Source of the DNA: Endomychus coccineus
Lineage: Eukaryota > Arthropoda > Insecta > Coleoptera > Endomychidae
Assembly (NCBI GenBank): GCA_958510875.1
Contig: OY294067.1
Span: 27,144,912-27,208,911 of the forward strand
DNA length: 64,000 nucleotides
Direction of reading: 5' to 3'
Positions 47,179 through 58,233 of this stretch are shown here, in pieces. Numbering within the stretch: position 1 is the first letter of the stretch; every line of letters starts with the position of its first letter. The position numbers and the translations under genes are program-made. The notes below the pieces were generated by a model. That model made no database searches, was not told the origin of the DNA, and saw only the letters and a program-made list of their open reading frames with translations.

Positions 47179-48868
47179 CTTCTGTGAGTCGGAAAAAAGG
47201 CCGAAAAAAGCAAATATTTCAGAGCCTTACGAGACTCTGTCCCCCCCCCCCCCCCGTTTCGAGGATGCTGAACATGATGGCGGTGGTTTAAACTCTTTCT
47301 GAGTTGACCGTCACCCCCAAACGGCCAAAAACAACCCCCAAAAAGGGTGAAACGCGGATATACCGACATATTCCGAGAAAAACCGCATCACCTCCCGTTT
47401 TCGAGGATGCTGAACACGTTGCCGGTACTTTGGAATTTCTCCGAGTCAACCCCACCCCTTAAATTGCCAAAAACAACCCTCGAAAGGAGTGAAACTTGGA
47501 TATACCAACATATTTTGAGAAGAACCGTGTCACCTCCCGTTTTCGAGGATGTACCCCCCGCCCCCCCCGTTTTCGAGGATGCTGAATATGATGGCGGTGG
47601 TTTAAACTCTTTCTGAGTTGACCGTCACCCCCAAACGGCCAAAAACAACCCCCAAAAAGGGTGAAACGCGGATATACCGACATATTCCGAGAAAAACCGC
47701 ATCACCTCCCGTTTTCGAGGATGTTGAACACGTTGCCGGTACTTTGGAATTTCTCCGAGTCAACCCCACCCCTTAAATTGCCAAAAACAACCCTCGAAAG
47801 GAGTGAAACTTGGATATACCGACATATTTTGAGAAGAACCGTGTCACCTCCCGTTTTCGAGGATGCTGAACACGATGCCGGTACCTTGGATTTTATCCGA
47901 GTCAACCCCACCCTTTAAACGGCAAAAAACAACCCCCGAAAGGGGTGAAAAAAATGTTTCATATGGATATATAGTGGATATGTAGTTATATGCGTCAATG
48001 AAACAGTTTTATATTTGTATATATAGTTAATAAGTAATTGTACGCGTGAAATAAAAATGTTTATGATTTAATAAAATAAAATGTGTAAAATTGTACCACT
48101 GATTCCATACAGGAGATGTTCTCACCCAAAAACCACAAAATAACCTAGCCAGACACGATGTATACGCCTATTTTTCAGGGTGAACAGTCAGGCAACAAAT
48201 GTGGAAACATCATCCGGTGTGTATTCAATGATTTGTTATACATTTTCTCTTATCCGATTTTTCTTATCCACTTCATAAATTCAGGGTATCAAAGGGTAGT
48301 TGTTGTCCGTTTCAGCGGTTAGTTTGCTTCGGGGAGAAGATCCAGAATCACCATCGTGTTCAGCACACTCGAAAACGGGAGGTGACGCAGTTTTTCTCGG
48401 AATATGTCGGTATATCCGAGTTCCACCCCTTTCGGGGGTTGTTTCTTTGCCGTTTAAGGGGTGGGGTTGACTCGGAGAAATTCCAAAGTACCGGCATCGT
48501 GTTCAGCATCCTCGAAAACGGGAGGTTACGCGGTTCTTCTCAAAATATGTCGGTATATCCGAGTTTCACCCCTTTCGGGGGTTGTTTTTGACCATTTAAG
48601 GGGTGGGGTTGACTCGGAGAAATTCCAAAGTACCGGCATCGTGTTCAGCATCCATGAAAACGGGAGGTGACGCGGTTTTTCTCGGAATATGTCGGTATAT
48701 CCGCGTTTCACCCTTTTTGGGGGTTGTTTTTGGCCGTTTGGGGGTGACGGTCAACTCAGAAAGAGTTGAAACCACCGCCATCGTGTTCAGCATCCTTGAA
48801 AACGGGGGGGACGGGACAGAGTCTCGTTAGGCTCTGAAATATTTTCATATTTTTCCGACTCACAGAAG
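47179..48868. repeat. Foldback element built of about 145-bp satellite-like units
   Basis: The outer ends cttctgtgagtcgg and ccgactcacagaag are inverted. The left arm (47179-47945) has five related units, alternating between two subtypes, each with cctcccgttttcgaggatg, a gagtcaacccc or gagttgaccgtc word, and gatataccgacatatt. The right arm (48350-48868) carries the same units in inverted order, about three and a half of them. The loop (47946-48350) is unique. Homopolymer C and G runs next to the outer ends also mirror each other. No protein is encoded; the many ORFs are repeat by-products. Confidence 0.8.
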
Positions 48869-49278
48869 CCACTAACTGGAAAGTAATCTCATTCACAAAA
48901 GGCTTGAACATAAATTACGATCGCGAATTAATTTTACAGATTTAGAGGTTTTGGGCTTAGAAACTGAGTTTGCACTATCTAGTTCACATAACAACGATAG
49001 CAAAGACGAGAGCAAAATTCCCTGAAAAATAAAACAGATGGCGCCACAATCGAAAATCTCATGTGGTATTCGTGATGTACGATCTTTAACTAGAATGCAT
49101 TAAAATTCGGGTCGTTATGTCATTCAGTTTTGTTTTGACATCCATCGAAAGCAAGCAACTTTAAAGATTTTTGTAAACATGGAAAAAAGTGAATTTCGCG
49201 TCTTGATTAAACATTATTTCTTGCTATATAAAAAATTCTCGGGAATTAGGTCACATTAACACTCTGTTATAAATGTTC

Positions 49279-49320
49279 GTCTTTACGTACGTTTCGGTCT
49301 CACGACCATCATCAGAAGAC
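49279..49320 (-). ncRNA. Hammerhead-like ribozyme motif in the PLE 3' tail
   Basis: Same 42-nt motif as in the palindromic PLE: GUCUU, CUGAUGA, U, GGUC-GUGA-GACC, GAAA, CG-UA-CG, U, A, AAGAC. It lies on the coding strand of the PLE, about 60 bases from its 3' end, which is where hammerheads have been described in PLE pseudo-LTRs. Confidence 0.7.
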
Positions 49321-49702
49321 TTATTTTGTTAAAAAGGGGTTAACTAAAACTAATTAGCACAAGCGTCCATATCGCACAATCTTCAATCAAAAAGCTCACG
49401 CCGTCGAAACGAACAGAACCACGAATAATCGAAAATTGTATCGTTAATATTAAAGTATAGATTTTTTTGTAACAAGAAACCACTGTTAAGTAATATTCTC
49501 ATAATGTACAAACGCATATTGCTATGGTCTCAAAGCAACTGAAGTTCTAAGCTATTTGTTTGTAATAACACGACCCAGATGTAGATTTATGACGTACTTG
49601 AAAAGGTTTTAGACCTGCATTGGAATTTAGTTTACTTTAAGCGTTCTTCCTAAAATATACTTTTAACATTATAAAGAACGTATGTAGGAATTTGCAAGAG
49701 TT

Positions 49703-51700
49703 TTAGTTAATCAAGTTAGTATAAATCTGACTCAATCCTTGAATATCATTCCTATGATTTACAGAATTTGAATCCCTTTTTATGCGAATCATCTCCAGGA
49801 TAGATCTTTTATAATAATTGGTTTCTTTAGTTAAAATATTAACATTTTTGTAATCAAATTGATGGTTATAATCAAAACAGTGCTTAGCAAGGGCGGTGGA
49901 ATTTTCTAAGTTATTATTTCTTATGCTATACTTATGGCCGTACATTCTTTTTTGTAAATATTGTTTAGAGATTCCAGTATAAGTTCCATCACAATCTAAA
50001 CAATTCAATTTATATACTGTGTGGGTTTGTTTATCTTTAGGTATTACAGGTTTTAGATTTGAGAAATATTTCCCAACACAGTTAATAGGTTTATGCGCAA
50101 CATTTATATCGTACTTTTTCAAACATTTCTTAATTTTTTCTGAGGTCTCCGGAATGTATGGTAAAGTTATATAATTGTCTGTATTACCTGTTATGTTATT
50201 TTTATAAGAAGAACCATTATAGATTTTGTTTATTCTCTCTTTAATGATAGGATTGTAGAAAGTTTTAGGGTAGCCATTCATTTCCAATGCATTATGAACA
50301 ATTTTTAAATTTTTGGGACGGTCCTCTGCGTGGGATAATTTTACCGCGCGGTCTGTGAGGCTGTTTATGACACTTTTTTTATAACAAGCTGGTGCAACGG
50401 AATTGAAATGAAGATAACGTTGAGACCAGACTTCTTTAGTAAACCAAGAAGTTTTTATTTTTCCATCTGCATCATGCCTAATGGTCATATCTAGAAAATT
50501 AATGTTATTGTTTATTTCTATTTCACAAGTGAATTGAAGTTTACAATGGAAATTGTTAAATTTATTAATCACATATTGAATTTTATAGTTGGGAACACAC
50601 ATAAGGCAATCATCTACATACCGTTTAAAGAATACAGGCTGAAAATCTAATGAATTTATAACAGATTCCTCTAGGCATTCCATAACGAGGTTAGCAATGG
50701 TAGCTGAAATAGGAGATCCCATTGCTGTGCCGAAAATTTGTCCAAAATATTGCTCACCGTACTGAAAATAAGTGCATTCTAAACAAAACTTTACCGCATT
50801 TATAAAATCCGATTGATCAAGAGGTGTGTGGTTTTTAATCTCTGGCCAACGTTTTTTGATGCAATTTAATGCCAAAACGACAGGTATATTTGTAAATAAA
50901 GAAATAACATCCAAGGAAATTAGTTGATGGTTTACTGGTACGGATTGATTTTTTATAAATTCATTAAAATGCCATGAGTCTTTCACATAAAATTCATTTT
51001 TTCCTATTATATTATTGATAGATTTTTTTGATAGAAATTTTGATAAATTGTAAGTAGGCGCTCCAATATTACTTATAATGGGTCTTAGGGGTATATCATT
51101 TTTATGTAATTTAGGAAGCCCATAGATATAAGGTGCAAGCCCATTATGGCAAATTAATTTATTTTTTAATTCAATAGGGATTATCTTATTTTTATGCCAT
51201 TTATTTATCAATTTATTCATGTTATTTTGTACTGATGAAGTAGGATCAGATTTTAATTTTTTATAAGTTGTTTCATCATTTAAAAGGTTTCCCATTTTGT
51301 TTTCATAGTCATTTTTATGCATTATGACGGTTTTATTACATTTATCCGCGTTCAAAACTAAAATTTGAGGGTTAGCATCTAAGAACTCTTTTGTTATTTT
51401 TGTATGATAGTTAAAACGATTCTTTGCAATACCAATTTCTGCTTTCTGTTTGTTCTTTTTGTTTGTCAAGATGTTACAAACTTTGTTTCTAATTTCATTT
51501 TTTTCTTCTAAATTTTTATTCCTGATTCCGCATTCTAAATTTGCAATAATATTGTCAATAGGCAGTTTTTTATTATTATTAGGCAATGCAAACTTCGGAC
51601 CTAAGCTTAACGTGTGCTGTACCTCATTCGGAATTTTTGTGTCAGTTAGATTTTTCAACCTAATTCCCGAGAATTTTTTATATAATTCATACTGGGTCAA
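49703..51700 (-). CDS. Penelope-like reverse transcriptase with GIY-YIG endonuclease
   Basis: A 665-residue protein of the Penelope-like group. An N-terminal conserved region is followed by the RT: YGLPKLHKNDIPLRPIIS, then QLISLDVISLFTNIPV (first catalytic Asp), FGTAMGSPISATIANLVME, and the YVDD box in FFKRYVDDCLMCV. After the RT comes a linker and then the GIY-YIG endonuclease (HTVYKLNCLDCDGTYTGI, then LQKRMYGHKYS, with the later Glu in SILEMIRIKRD). No stop or shift breaks the frame. The first codons overlap the terminal repeat, so the natural start may be slightly different. Such enzymes copy the element RNA into a cut target site. Confidence 0.9.
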   Translation of the reverse strand: MTQYELYKKFSGIRLKNLTDTKIPNEVQHTLSLGPKFALPNNNKKLPIDNIIANLECGIRNKNLEEKNEIRNKVCNILTNKKNKQKAEIGIAKNRFNYHTKITKEFLDANPQILVLNADKCNKTVIMHKNDYENKMGNLLNDETTYKKLKSDPTSSVQNNMNKLINKWHKNKIIPIELKNKLICHNGLAPYIYGLPKLHKNDIPLRPIISNIGAPTYNLSKFLSKKSINNIIGKNEFYVKDSWHFNEFIKNQSVPVNHQLISLDVISLFTNIPVVLALNCIKKRWPEIKNHTPLDQSDFINAVKFCLECTYFQYGEQYFGQIFGTAMGSPISATIANLVMECLEESVINSLDFQPVFFKRYVDDCLMCVPNYKIQYVINKFNNFHCKLQFTCEIEINNNINFLDMTIRHDADGKIKTSWFTKEVWSQRYLHFNSVAPACYKKSVINSLTDRAVKLSHAEDRPKNLKIVHNALEMNGYPKTFYNPIIKERINKIYNGSSYKNNITGNTDNYITLPYIPETSEKIKKCLKKYDINVAHKPINCVGKYFSNLKPVIPKDKQTHTVYKLNCLDCDGTYTGISKQYLQKRMYGHKYSIRNNNLENSTALAKHCFDYNHQFDYKNVNILTKETNYYKRSILEMIRIKRDSNSVNHRNDIQGLSQIYTNLIN

Positions 51701-52727
51701 GAATCTTATTATATTATTATTTCTTGCGTGGAATAAAGATTACCAAACCAAAGGATCGCTCGTTAAACATTATGGGGACTTCTCACCATCGATTGGAACG
51801 ATTCACAAGTGGTTTATTGATTTTCGTTGTAGTAGTATGACCACAAAGGACGCCGAATGTTCTGGTCGTTCAATTGAGGTTACAACGGCAGAAATCGTCG
51901 AAAAAATCCATGGTATGATATTGGACGATCAGCGAGTTAAAGGGCATTGCTGAGGCTATGGACATCCCAACCGAACGGGTACGGAACATTTTGCTTAAAT
52001 TTTTGATTATGAGAAAGTTGCCAGATGGGTGCCGCATTTGCTCTCTATTGACGACTAGCGCTACCATGTGACAAAGGGGAGTTTGGCGCGATAATAGACT
52101 TTTTTTGCCGTTTCGTAACCGTGGACGAAACATGGATCCATCACAACACACCAAAGGACAAAGAACAGTCCTTGTGAATCGAAGCCGAAAAAGACCAAAG
52201 TGGGTTTATCGGCCAACAAACTCATGGCGACAGTTTTTGGGATGCACACGGTTTCGCCCATATCGATTACCTTGAAAAGGGCAAACTGATCACCGACGTA
52301 TATTATGCAGAGCTGTTGGATCGATTCAACGCCGATTTGAAACGAAAGCCCGCATTTGGCAAAGAAAAAAGCGCCCTTCCACCAGGACAACGCACCGGCG
52401 CACAGGTCCGCAGTCGCAATGGCAAAATTGAATAAATTACGCCACGAATTGGTTCGTCATCCACCATATTCTCCAGATGCCCCCTGGGATTTTTATCTAT
52501 TTCCAAACTTTAAGAAATGGCTCGACAGAAAGAGATTTGGTTCCAACGATGAGGCCTTCGCTGAAACAAACGCCTATTTTGAAGAATTGCCGAAACCGTA
52601 TTATTTGGAAGGGATCGAAAAATTAGAAAAAAGTTGGACGAAATGTATCGGGTTACAAGGAGATTATGTTTTGACCAAGTAAATCATTTCTTTCTTCATT
52701 TTTCAGGGACTTTTCACCTTGTCCTCG

Positions 52728-52850
52728 TATATTGCAGCTAATATTATTAAAACACAATTTGAAGTAATCAATTTATTGGTGATTTGTTTAAAACTGAAAT
52801 ATTTTCAATTTGATAACAATATATATTTGTCTAAAAACTATGTGTACTTA
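52728..52850. other. Spacer between mariner and a second PLE
   Basis: TA follows the mariner end at 52728. No other feature. Confidence 0.4.
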
Positions 52851-52879
52851 TGGATTATTTGGAAACCAAAATTCATAAA

Positions 52880-53920
52880 CACCTCTTTATGAAGAAGAGG
52901 TTCATATTTTGGTATAGATACGTTGACAACGTCATAGCATATTTCATTGGAAGATTGGAACTAATAGACAATTGAATAGATTCCTAGAATTTATAAATAC
53001 TATTCATCCAAATATTAAATTCATAATTGATTTTCAATATTTCGTAAACCCACCTATACTGACTTGACAATTCACAATACTTCAGACCATCCATTTCAAA
53101 ATAAAATAGCAGCCTACAATAGCTTCATATATAGACTACTCAACGTAATTTTGAACAGAATTAAAAATGTCATTCAACAATTATAAGTTAGCATCCCCTT
53201 TTTGGACACTTTTATAAGTAGAAATGAAAATGGGAGCTTAGCCAGCAATTGGTGCATGAAACCCAATAATTCAGGTAGATTCTCAAGTTTTTATCACATC
53301 ATTCTCTTTCCCAAAAACAGCTATCATTAAAGGAATTAAACGAACGAGTCCTCACTCTTAGTGATGATAAGTTCCACGAAGAAAACCTCAAAAAATTGAG
53401 AACCATGTGCTTCAAAATCAATATCCCAAAGCACTAATCAACAGAATTTGACAAAATCGTCCGAAATACTAACACTCTTTCCACTGAAGAGAATGTAAAG
53501 TATTTTAAATTAACGTACAAAGGGCTATCGGAAAGACTCAATAAGGTATTAAGAAATGAACAATTATCAATAACTTTGTACAATGAAAATAATTCGAAAA
53601 GAATTTTCCCGAATGTAAAAAACAAGTTACTTAAAGAGTTACAGTCAAGTGTAGTGTACAAAATTGAATGCGGAAACTGTGAAAAAGTATACATTGGACA
53701 AACACGACAGTTATTGTGAAACAACATAAAAATGATCTTAGAAATTTAGAAATGTCTGGAAGAACAGCATTATCTGAACATCACCATGATCTAGGTCACA
53801 ATTTTAACTTCAATAATACACAAATATTAGGTCATGAGGACAGGACATTGAACGAAGTAAACAGTAAACAGACATACGAATTTTTTTGTCACCACTTCCA
53901 TAATTGTCATGACTGATAAG
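52880..53920 (+). pseudogene. Second, diverged Penelope-like element fragment
   Basis: The start holds FWYRYVDNVIAYF, an RT YVDD box with the last Asp changed to Asn. After many stops the text SLKELNERVLTLSDDKFHEE and the GIY-YIG part (SSVVYKIECGNCEKVYIGQT, then GRTALSEHHHDLGHNFNF) follow. It differs strongly from the PLE at 49.2-51.7 kb, so it is another lineage, and it is dead. The next 60 bases (cacactcgaacggtagtcgt) may belong to its tail. Confidence 0.75.
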
Positions 53921-53979
53921 TTTTATTCACACTCGAACGGTAGTCGTCAGAGGACCAGTCTTGAGAAATATTTATTTAT

Positions 53980-55836
53980 ACCGATCCATATCTAAACATT
54001 TCAATATTTGCATTAACACAGTGCACATCAAAACGGACCAAGTACTATGTACGGTGAATCGCACCTGAGGCGAGTTTTTCTTATTTATTGTTGAAATGGA
54101 ATGTGGATGTTTTCTTGGAATGTTGAGATATGATTTTCATTAATTATTTTAGCTCTCAAGAAGCGAACAATAAAGTCGCGAAATATAAGAAAAGACGTAG
54201 AACATTGTTTTTTTTCATGTCCAATACCCAACAATCTTGTGAAGTAATACATTTCTGGATGCATTCAAAATAATTGAATTTTGTGAGTTTTTTATTTAGT
54301 TTATTTTGAAGGGTTTTACTAAATATCTATACATCATAACCGCTATTTATTGTAATATCTTTAATTCTGTTCAATTCTATATGGAAATTACCTTTATATC
54401 TAATCACACTTTACGATTTGCATAATTTGAGAATGTATGTCGGTTTTTCATAGTCTTCCATTGTTTTTTGATTTTCCCCTGTCACTTGGCAAACCCCAAG
54501 AACAACTCTCGTATCTTCTGGAATAAGCCAATCCAACTTTGGAAATCACTGGCTTATGGTATTCTTTTTGTCTGAGTTCTTAAATATTTTCGCCCATGAT
54601 ACTATGATGTTCCAATCTGGAAAGTATAATGGCACATTAACAGTACCACTTAATTCATTGGTGAAACTGTTCGTTCATTGCCTCTTTCTTTTATTCAGTC
54701 TACGAAGTATACAATGGGATTATTACCCATTGTTTGTTCCAGCTAATGGTAAAACATACTTTACGTGATTCACATCCTCCTAGTAATCAAATACACAAAG
54801 TCTAATTAATCCTATAAACGTGTACGAAGTGGGCTCATATACAGGCTACACATTATACTTGAATACTATTGCGAAGTTCGAACAATTAAATGAGTATTTT
54901 TTACAGGAAACTTGAAAATAAAGAAAGTTTATTACCATTGAACCGTTCTTACCTTGAATTTCATGCAATCTTGCATGTGCGTATCGGTGTAATTTCCCGA
55001 GGGCTCTAAAATCTGTATTACGAAATGTACAGAGTGGTCCGAATTGGACACTTTTGATAGCAAACACCAATTTCTGAAGGAACTAGAAAAAAACTAACCT
55101 ACATGTTACGAGCTCGATTTTTGTGAGAATGTGATTACCGAAAACCGCATATCGATATCTTGTAACTGTTTAAAAGCAGGGTGGTTTTCAATTTTGTGCA
55201 TTTTTGACGCCGTAACTTATTTATTTATGCATATTCTTTGTTTCTGTAAAAACATTCTTGAGGCACTGTTTTAAAAGGAATCCATGGTATCTCCAGTTTT
55301 TTCACAAAAAAAATTGTTTTGAATCTATGACATAAACTTTTATTTCTTATTATGGCTCATCCTGTATATTATTGAATATTCGTTCTTGAAAAAAATTTCT
55401 CTTCCCAAATATGTATCATACTTTGCTACTTTTCTTTCTAAACTTTTATTTTATTGTTGTTTTTAAAATACTACAGATGCATTTTGTAAATCTGCTTGAA
55501 AAAATAAAACAAAATAACCTCCTTATATAAAGTAATTATTTCCACGAAATAATGAATAAAACTTCTTTGTTATATTATCACTGATATTTAATATAGTCGT
55601 TACTATAATTTCAACACTAAACGTGTCATCTTCAGACGAAAGCGAAGGCATACCTTCGAAGGTATATTAAATTATAGTATTCTGTTATACATATCACGGT
55701 CAAAAGGTATTTGATCAACCTCAAATTGTTAGTACATTATTAGCGTTTCGTGAGGCTCCATTAAACATTCTCAATGGTCGGAAATAGTTACGTTAATCTC
55801 AATATTCGGATTTAATCGTTAAATTATCAACTAGGT
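53980..55836. other. Intergenic, upstream of the knirps-like gene
   Basis: No gene recognised. The word cagagtggtccgaattgga near 55032 also occurs (minus strand) in the transposase fragment at 57480, so a piece of a Tc1-type element may lie near 54950-55100. The last part may hold upstream exons or enhancers of the knirps-like gene, but nothing can be pinned down. Confidence 0.35.
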
Positions 55837-55875
55837 ATGTGTTTCACAAATAGCGGAGAATCGTTACCGAAAAAG

Positions 55876-56843
55876 ATGAATCAGACATGTAAAGTTTGTG
55901 GAGAACCAGCAGCTGGATTCCACTTCGGTGCCTTTACTTGTGAGGGATGCAAGTCGTTCTTTGGGAGATCTTACAATAACCTGAGCTCCATCTCAGAATG
56001 CAAGAACAACGGAGAATGTATCATAAACAAGAAAAATAGAACTGATTGTAAAGCTTGTCGTTTGAGGAAGTGTCTTCTGGTGGGATGTCAAAAAGAGGCT
56101 CACGCTACGGTCGAAGATCCAATTGGTTCAAAATCCACTGTTTACTTCAAGAACAACAGCAACAACAATCGGGCTGTAATTCTTTGCCTCCTGGTTTGCG
56201 ACCTTCACAGAAAACACCTCCGCTTCATAGTCATCATTTTGGTTTGACCCTACTCGGAGGTCAACCCTTTCCACCTCCTATGCTGCATCTTCCAAAAACT
56301 AAGGAAGAATTAATGTTACTTGGGCTGGATGAGTACAAACATTCCGCATCGCCTTCCGTCAGTTCGCCAGAATCGCACAATTCCGACTCGTCTGTGGAAG
56401 TAAGTGACGCCAGAAGAATACCCTTATTTCACGGACTCATTTCTCCGTCGTTCTTACCCCCTCCAAGTTTGTTATTTCCTCCTGGATACCCACCTCTTTA
56501 TCCAGGCTTGCTACAACCCACCACGAATAATACCAATAATAACAATAGTCACAATCCTGGAGTAGAAGTATTTTTAGACGCTGTTTTACAGTCGCCAACT
56601 CCTGAAGAAATCAAAACTCCTGTTCCCGCGACATCGCCGATCCAAGAAGATCCAATTGATTTGAGTATGAAACCGTTAAGCGATCGTGGATCGTCTCCAA
56701 CAACTAGTGATAGATCGGGTTCCGTCGCGACAGATCGCGGAGATTGCAGCGATGCAGAAGATAGTGATTGTGACTCGAACCATGAACTCAAAAGGATAAA
56801 GTTGACAAGGCCCACGCCGCTTGATCTTACCACCAAGATTTGA
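55876..56843 (+). CDS. Knirps-family nuclear receptor, frameshifted as read
   Basis: Knirps, knirps-like and eagle are insect zinc-finger repressors without a ligand-binding domain. The DNA-binding domain starts [20 protein letters not shown] and has the P-box [10 protein letters not shown], then [20 protein letters not shown] and the knirps box [19 protein letters not shown] with a Gln run. One base is missing near 56086, between CLLVG and [11 protein letters not shown], so two frames are needed. The C-terminal part has a CtBP-binding motif (PIDLSMK near 56656) and a second one (TPLDLTTK near 56815). An acceptor-like aactag lies 19 bases before an upstream in-frame ATG at 55837. Another frame stays open after the stop for about 45 codons and looks coding, which may mean a second shift. 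Paralogue identity (kni, knrl or eg) is not settled. Confidence 0.85.
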
Positions 56844-57240
56844 GGCTTATCGAAATCAACCACCACTGTGTTCCGAAGAGTACCATGACGTGAGTTCTGA
56901 TTCAGCTACGAATGAAATTGATTCTGAGATCAGATTCTCTCTGCCAATAATTTCGGCCAATTCCGATTACGTTCCATAACAAATTATCTAGTCTTACTTA
57001 CTATAATATCAGTGATAGTATAACAAAGTAGTTTTATTTATTATTTCGTTAAAATGAACTATAACAAAGTAACGGCTCCCACAATTGAATTTTTAATTAT
57101 TTCCATTTTTTTTGTGATTTATTGGTGGATGGCTGGATTTAGAAAAAACTTAATCAAAAACTAGAAAAATCAAGATTAGATTAAACAATACAAAATAACA
57201 AGAACAAACACTATAACCTTAAAACTAAGTTTAAAATTAT

Positions 57241-57506
57241 TTACATGTGTTCAAATTGAGCATCATTTGAATCGAAGCATAAACGACTTCGCTTTCTGAC
57301 ATCATTAACAACATCAATTAATGCTACCGCTGGCATTGATTCAAAAGCATGTCGCACTGCTGCTTCCAACGCTTCTCGCGAATCAGGATCATTCTTCCCC
57401 AGAAGTAATAATCTAAGGGCGTAAGATCGGGGATCTTGCCGACCAATGAACAAAGCTCCGGTTGCCAAGCCAATTGCCCAATTCGGACCACTCTGTTTAC
57501 AAACAA
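57241..57506 (-). pseudogene. C-terminal fragment of a Tc1-type transposase
   Basis: The minus-strand frames give PDLTPLDYYFWGRMILI (with the third catalytic acid) and, after a shift, REALEAAVRHAFESMP, ALIDVVNDVRKRSRLC and the end QFEHM. This is the last 80 or so residues of a DDE_3-type transposase. The rest is absent. Confidence 0.65.
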
Positions 57507-57569
57507 AATAAGGAGTTCTTTACTTATTATATCAAATAAGACAAAGAATAATAGTTAAAAATCAGCTAG

Positions 57570-57955
57570 AATAGGACAGCAAAAAAAAGACGTTATTATC
57601 TGTTCAGCGACGTTTCGACCATATATTTTTGGTCTTCTTAAGGCTAAAAATATGGTATACACATAACAATTGGCGCTTTACCCTAAATTAGAGTATTATT
57701 CATAATATCATGTAATAAAAATATTCACAAATATAACATCATTGCATTGGAAGGTAGGTGAGTCCAGATTATTTCAGTTCAAATTGTAAACTTGTGAATA
57801 TTGTTATTACATGATTTTATGAATAATACTCTAATTTGGTGTAAAGTGTCAATTATTATGTGTATTCCATATTTTTAGCCTGAAGAAGATCAAAAAATAT
57901 ATGGTCGAAACGTCGCTGAACAGATAACAACGTCTTTTATTTGCTGTCCTATTCC
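57570..57955. repeat. Foldback element with hammerhead-like motifs (family 2)
   Basis: The left arm (aggacagcaaaaaaaagacg, then tctgttcagcgacgtttcga) returns inverted at 57895-57955, and the inner parts (tagagtattattcataat, tcacaaatat) are also mirrored around a centre of about 60 bp near 57740. The right arm has a complete hammerhead-like core; in the left arm the core has one changed base (CUUAAGA). No coding sequence. Confidence 0.75.
57875..57919 (+). ncRNA. Hammerhead-like motif, foldback family 2
   Basis: Stem I UUAGC/GCUGA, core CUGAAGA (base 7 is variable in hammerheads), one unpaired A, stem II GAUC/GGUC with an 11-base loop, GAAA, a two-pair stem III without a loop (AC-GU), cleavage triplet GUC after 57914. 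The shortness of stem III suggests that it would work only as a dimer. Confidence 0.6.
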
Positions 57956-58191
57956 CGCAAATTTTTTACTGTGTACAAAGTAAGGACGATAGATACCACG
58001 TAATAAAACAAAGTATAATCTTAAATTTAATTAACAAACTGTTGGTGTTTGCCAAATGTTTGAAGAAAATGAAGTAAGTACCTAACCTACATACTGTTTC
58101 TAATAAACTATAAAATAGTTTACACTGTTTATACATTATAATACTATAAATAAGATATAATCACCCCTATCCACTGAAAATAATATTAAAG

Positions 58192-58233
58192 TACTGAGGA
58201 TCTTTCGGCTAGCAAATAGCCATCATCAGAGTA
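58192..58233 (-). ncRNA. Hammerhead-like motif, foldback family 3, left arm
   Basis: Minus strand: stem I UACU/AGUA, CUGAUGA, one unpaired U, stem II GGCUA/UAGCC, GAAA, a short stem III (AG/CU around AUC), triplet CUC before the cleavage site. Core bases intact. Confidence 0.6.

Larger units (their letters stand above)
49225..51715 (-). mobile_element. Penelope-like retroelement with intact ORF, inserted in mariner
   Basis: A 2491-bp element flanked by 12-bp duplications (attatttcttgc at 49213-49224 and 51716-51727). Its two ends share an inverted word (tatataaaaaattctcggga at the left; tcccgagaattttttatata near the right end). It carries a 665-codon ORF, a 3' tail of about 480 bp and a hammerhead-like motif in that tail. 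Identical duplications and an open ORF suggest a recent insertion. Confidence 0.9.
49177..52683 (+). pseudogene. Mariner transposase, interrupted and frameshifted
   Basis: The first codons (MEKSEFRVLIKHYFL) lie just before the PLE at 49224. The rest resumes at 51728 (SLVKHYGDFSPSIGTIHKWF after a frame change), the mariner DNA-binding region. The catalytic core shows FVTVDETWIHHN-like text and QDNAPAHRSAV in various frames, and the third Asp in APWDFYLFPNFKKW (52500). It ends GDYVLTK and stop. Several shifts exist in addition to the insertion. Confidence 0.75.
49007..52727 (+). mobile_element. Mariner element split by a Penelope-like element
   Basis: The left end begins near 49007 (cgagagcaaaattccctgaa) and the right end is near 52727 (ttttcaccttgtcctcg), matching the ends of the mariner at 60487-61642. 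The halves are 49007-49224 and 51716-52727; without the insertion the element is about 1.2 kb, normal for mariner. The sequence attatttcttgc is present on both sides of the PLE, as its target duplication. Confidence 0.8.

Noticed and set aside
47175..48830. Many ORFs of 60-90 codons on both strands
   Set aside because: They repeat the same peptides because they translate the foldback satellite units.
55615..55670. gtgtcatcttcagacgaaag segment as another PLE end
   Set aside because: It resembles PLE tail words but lacks a complete hammerhead core and has no adjacent PLE coding sequence.
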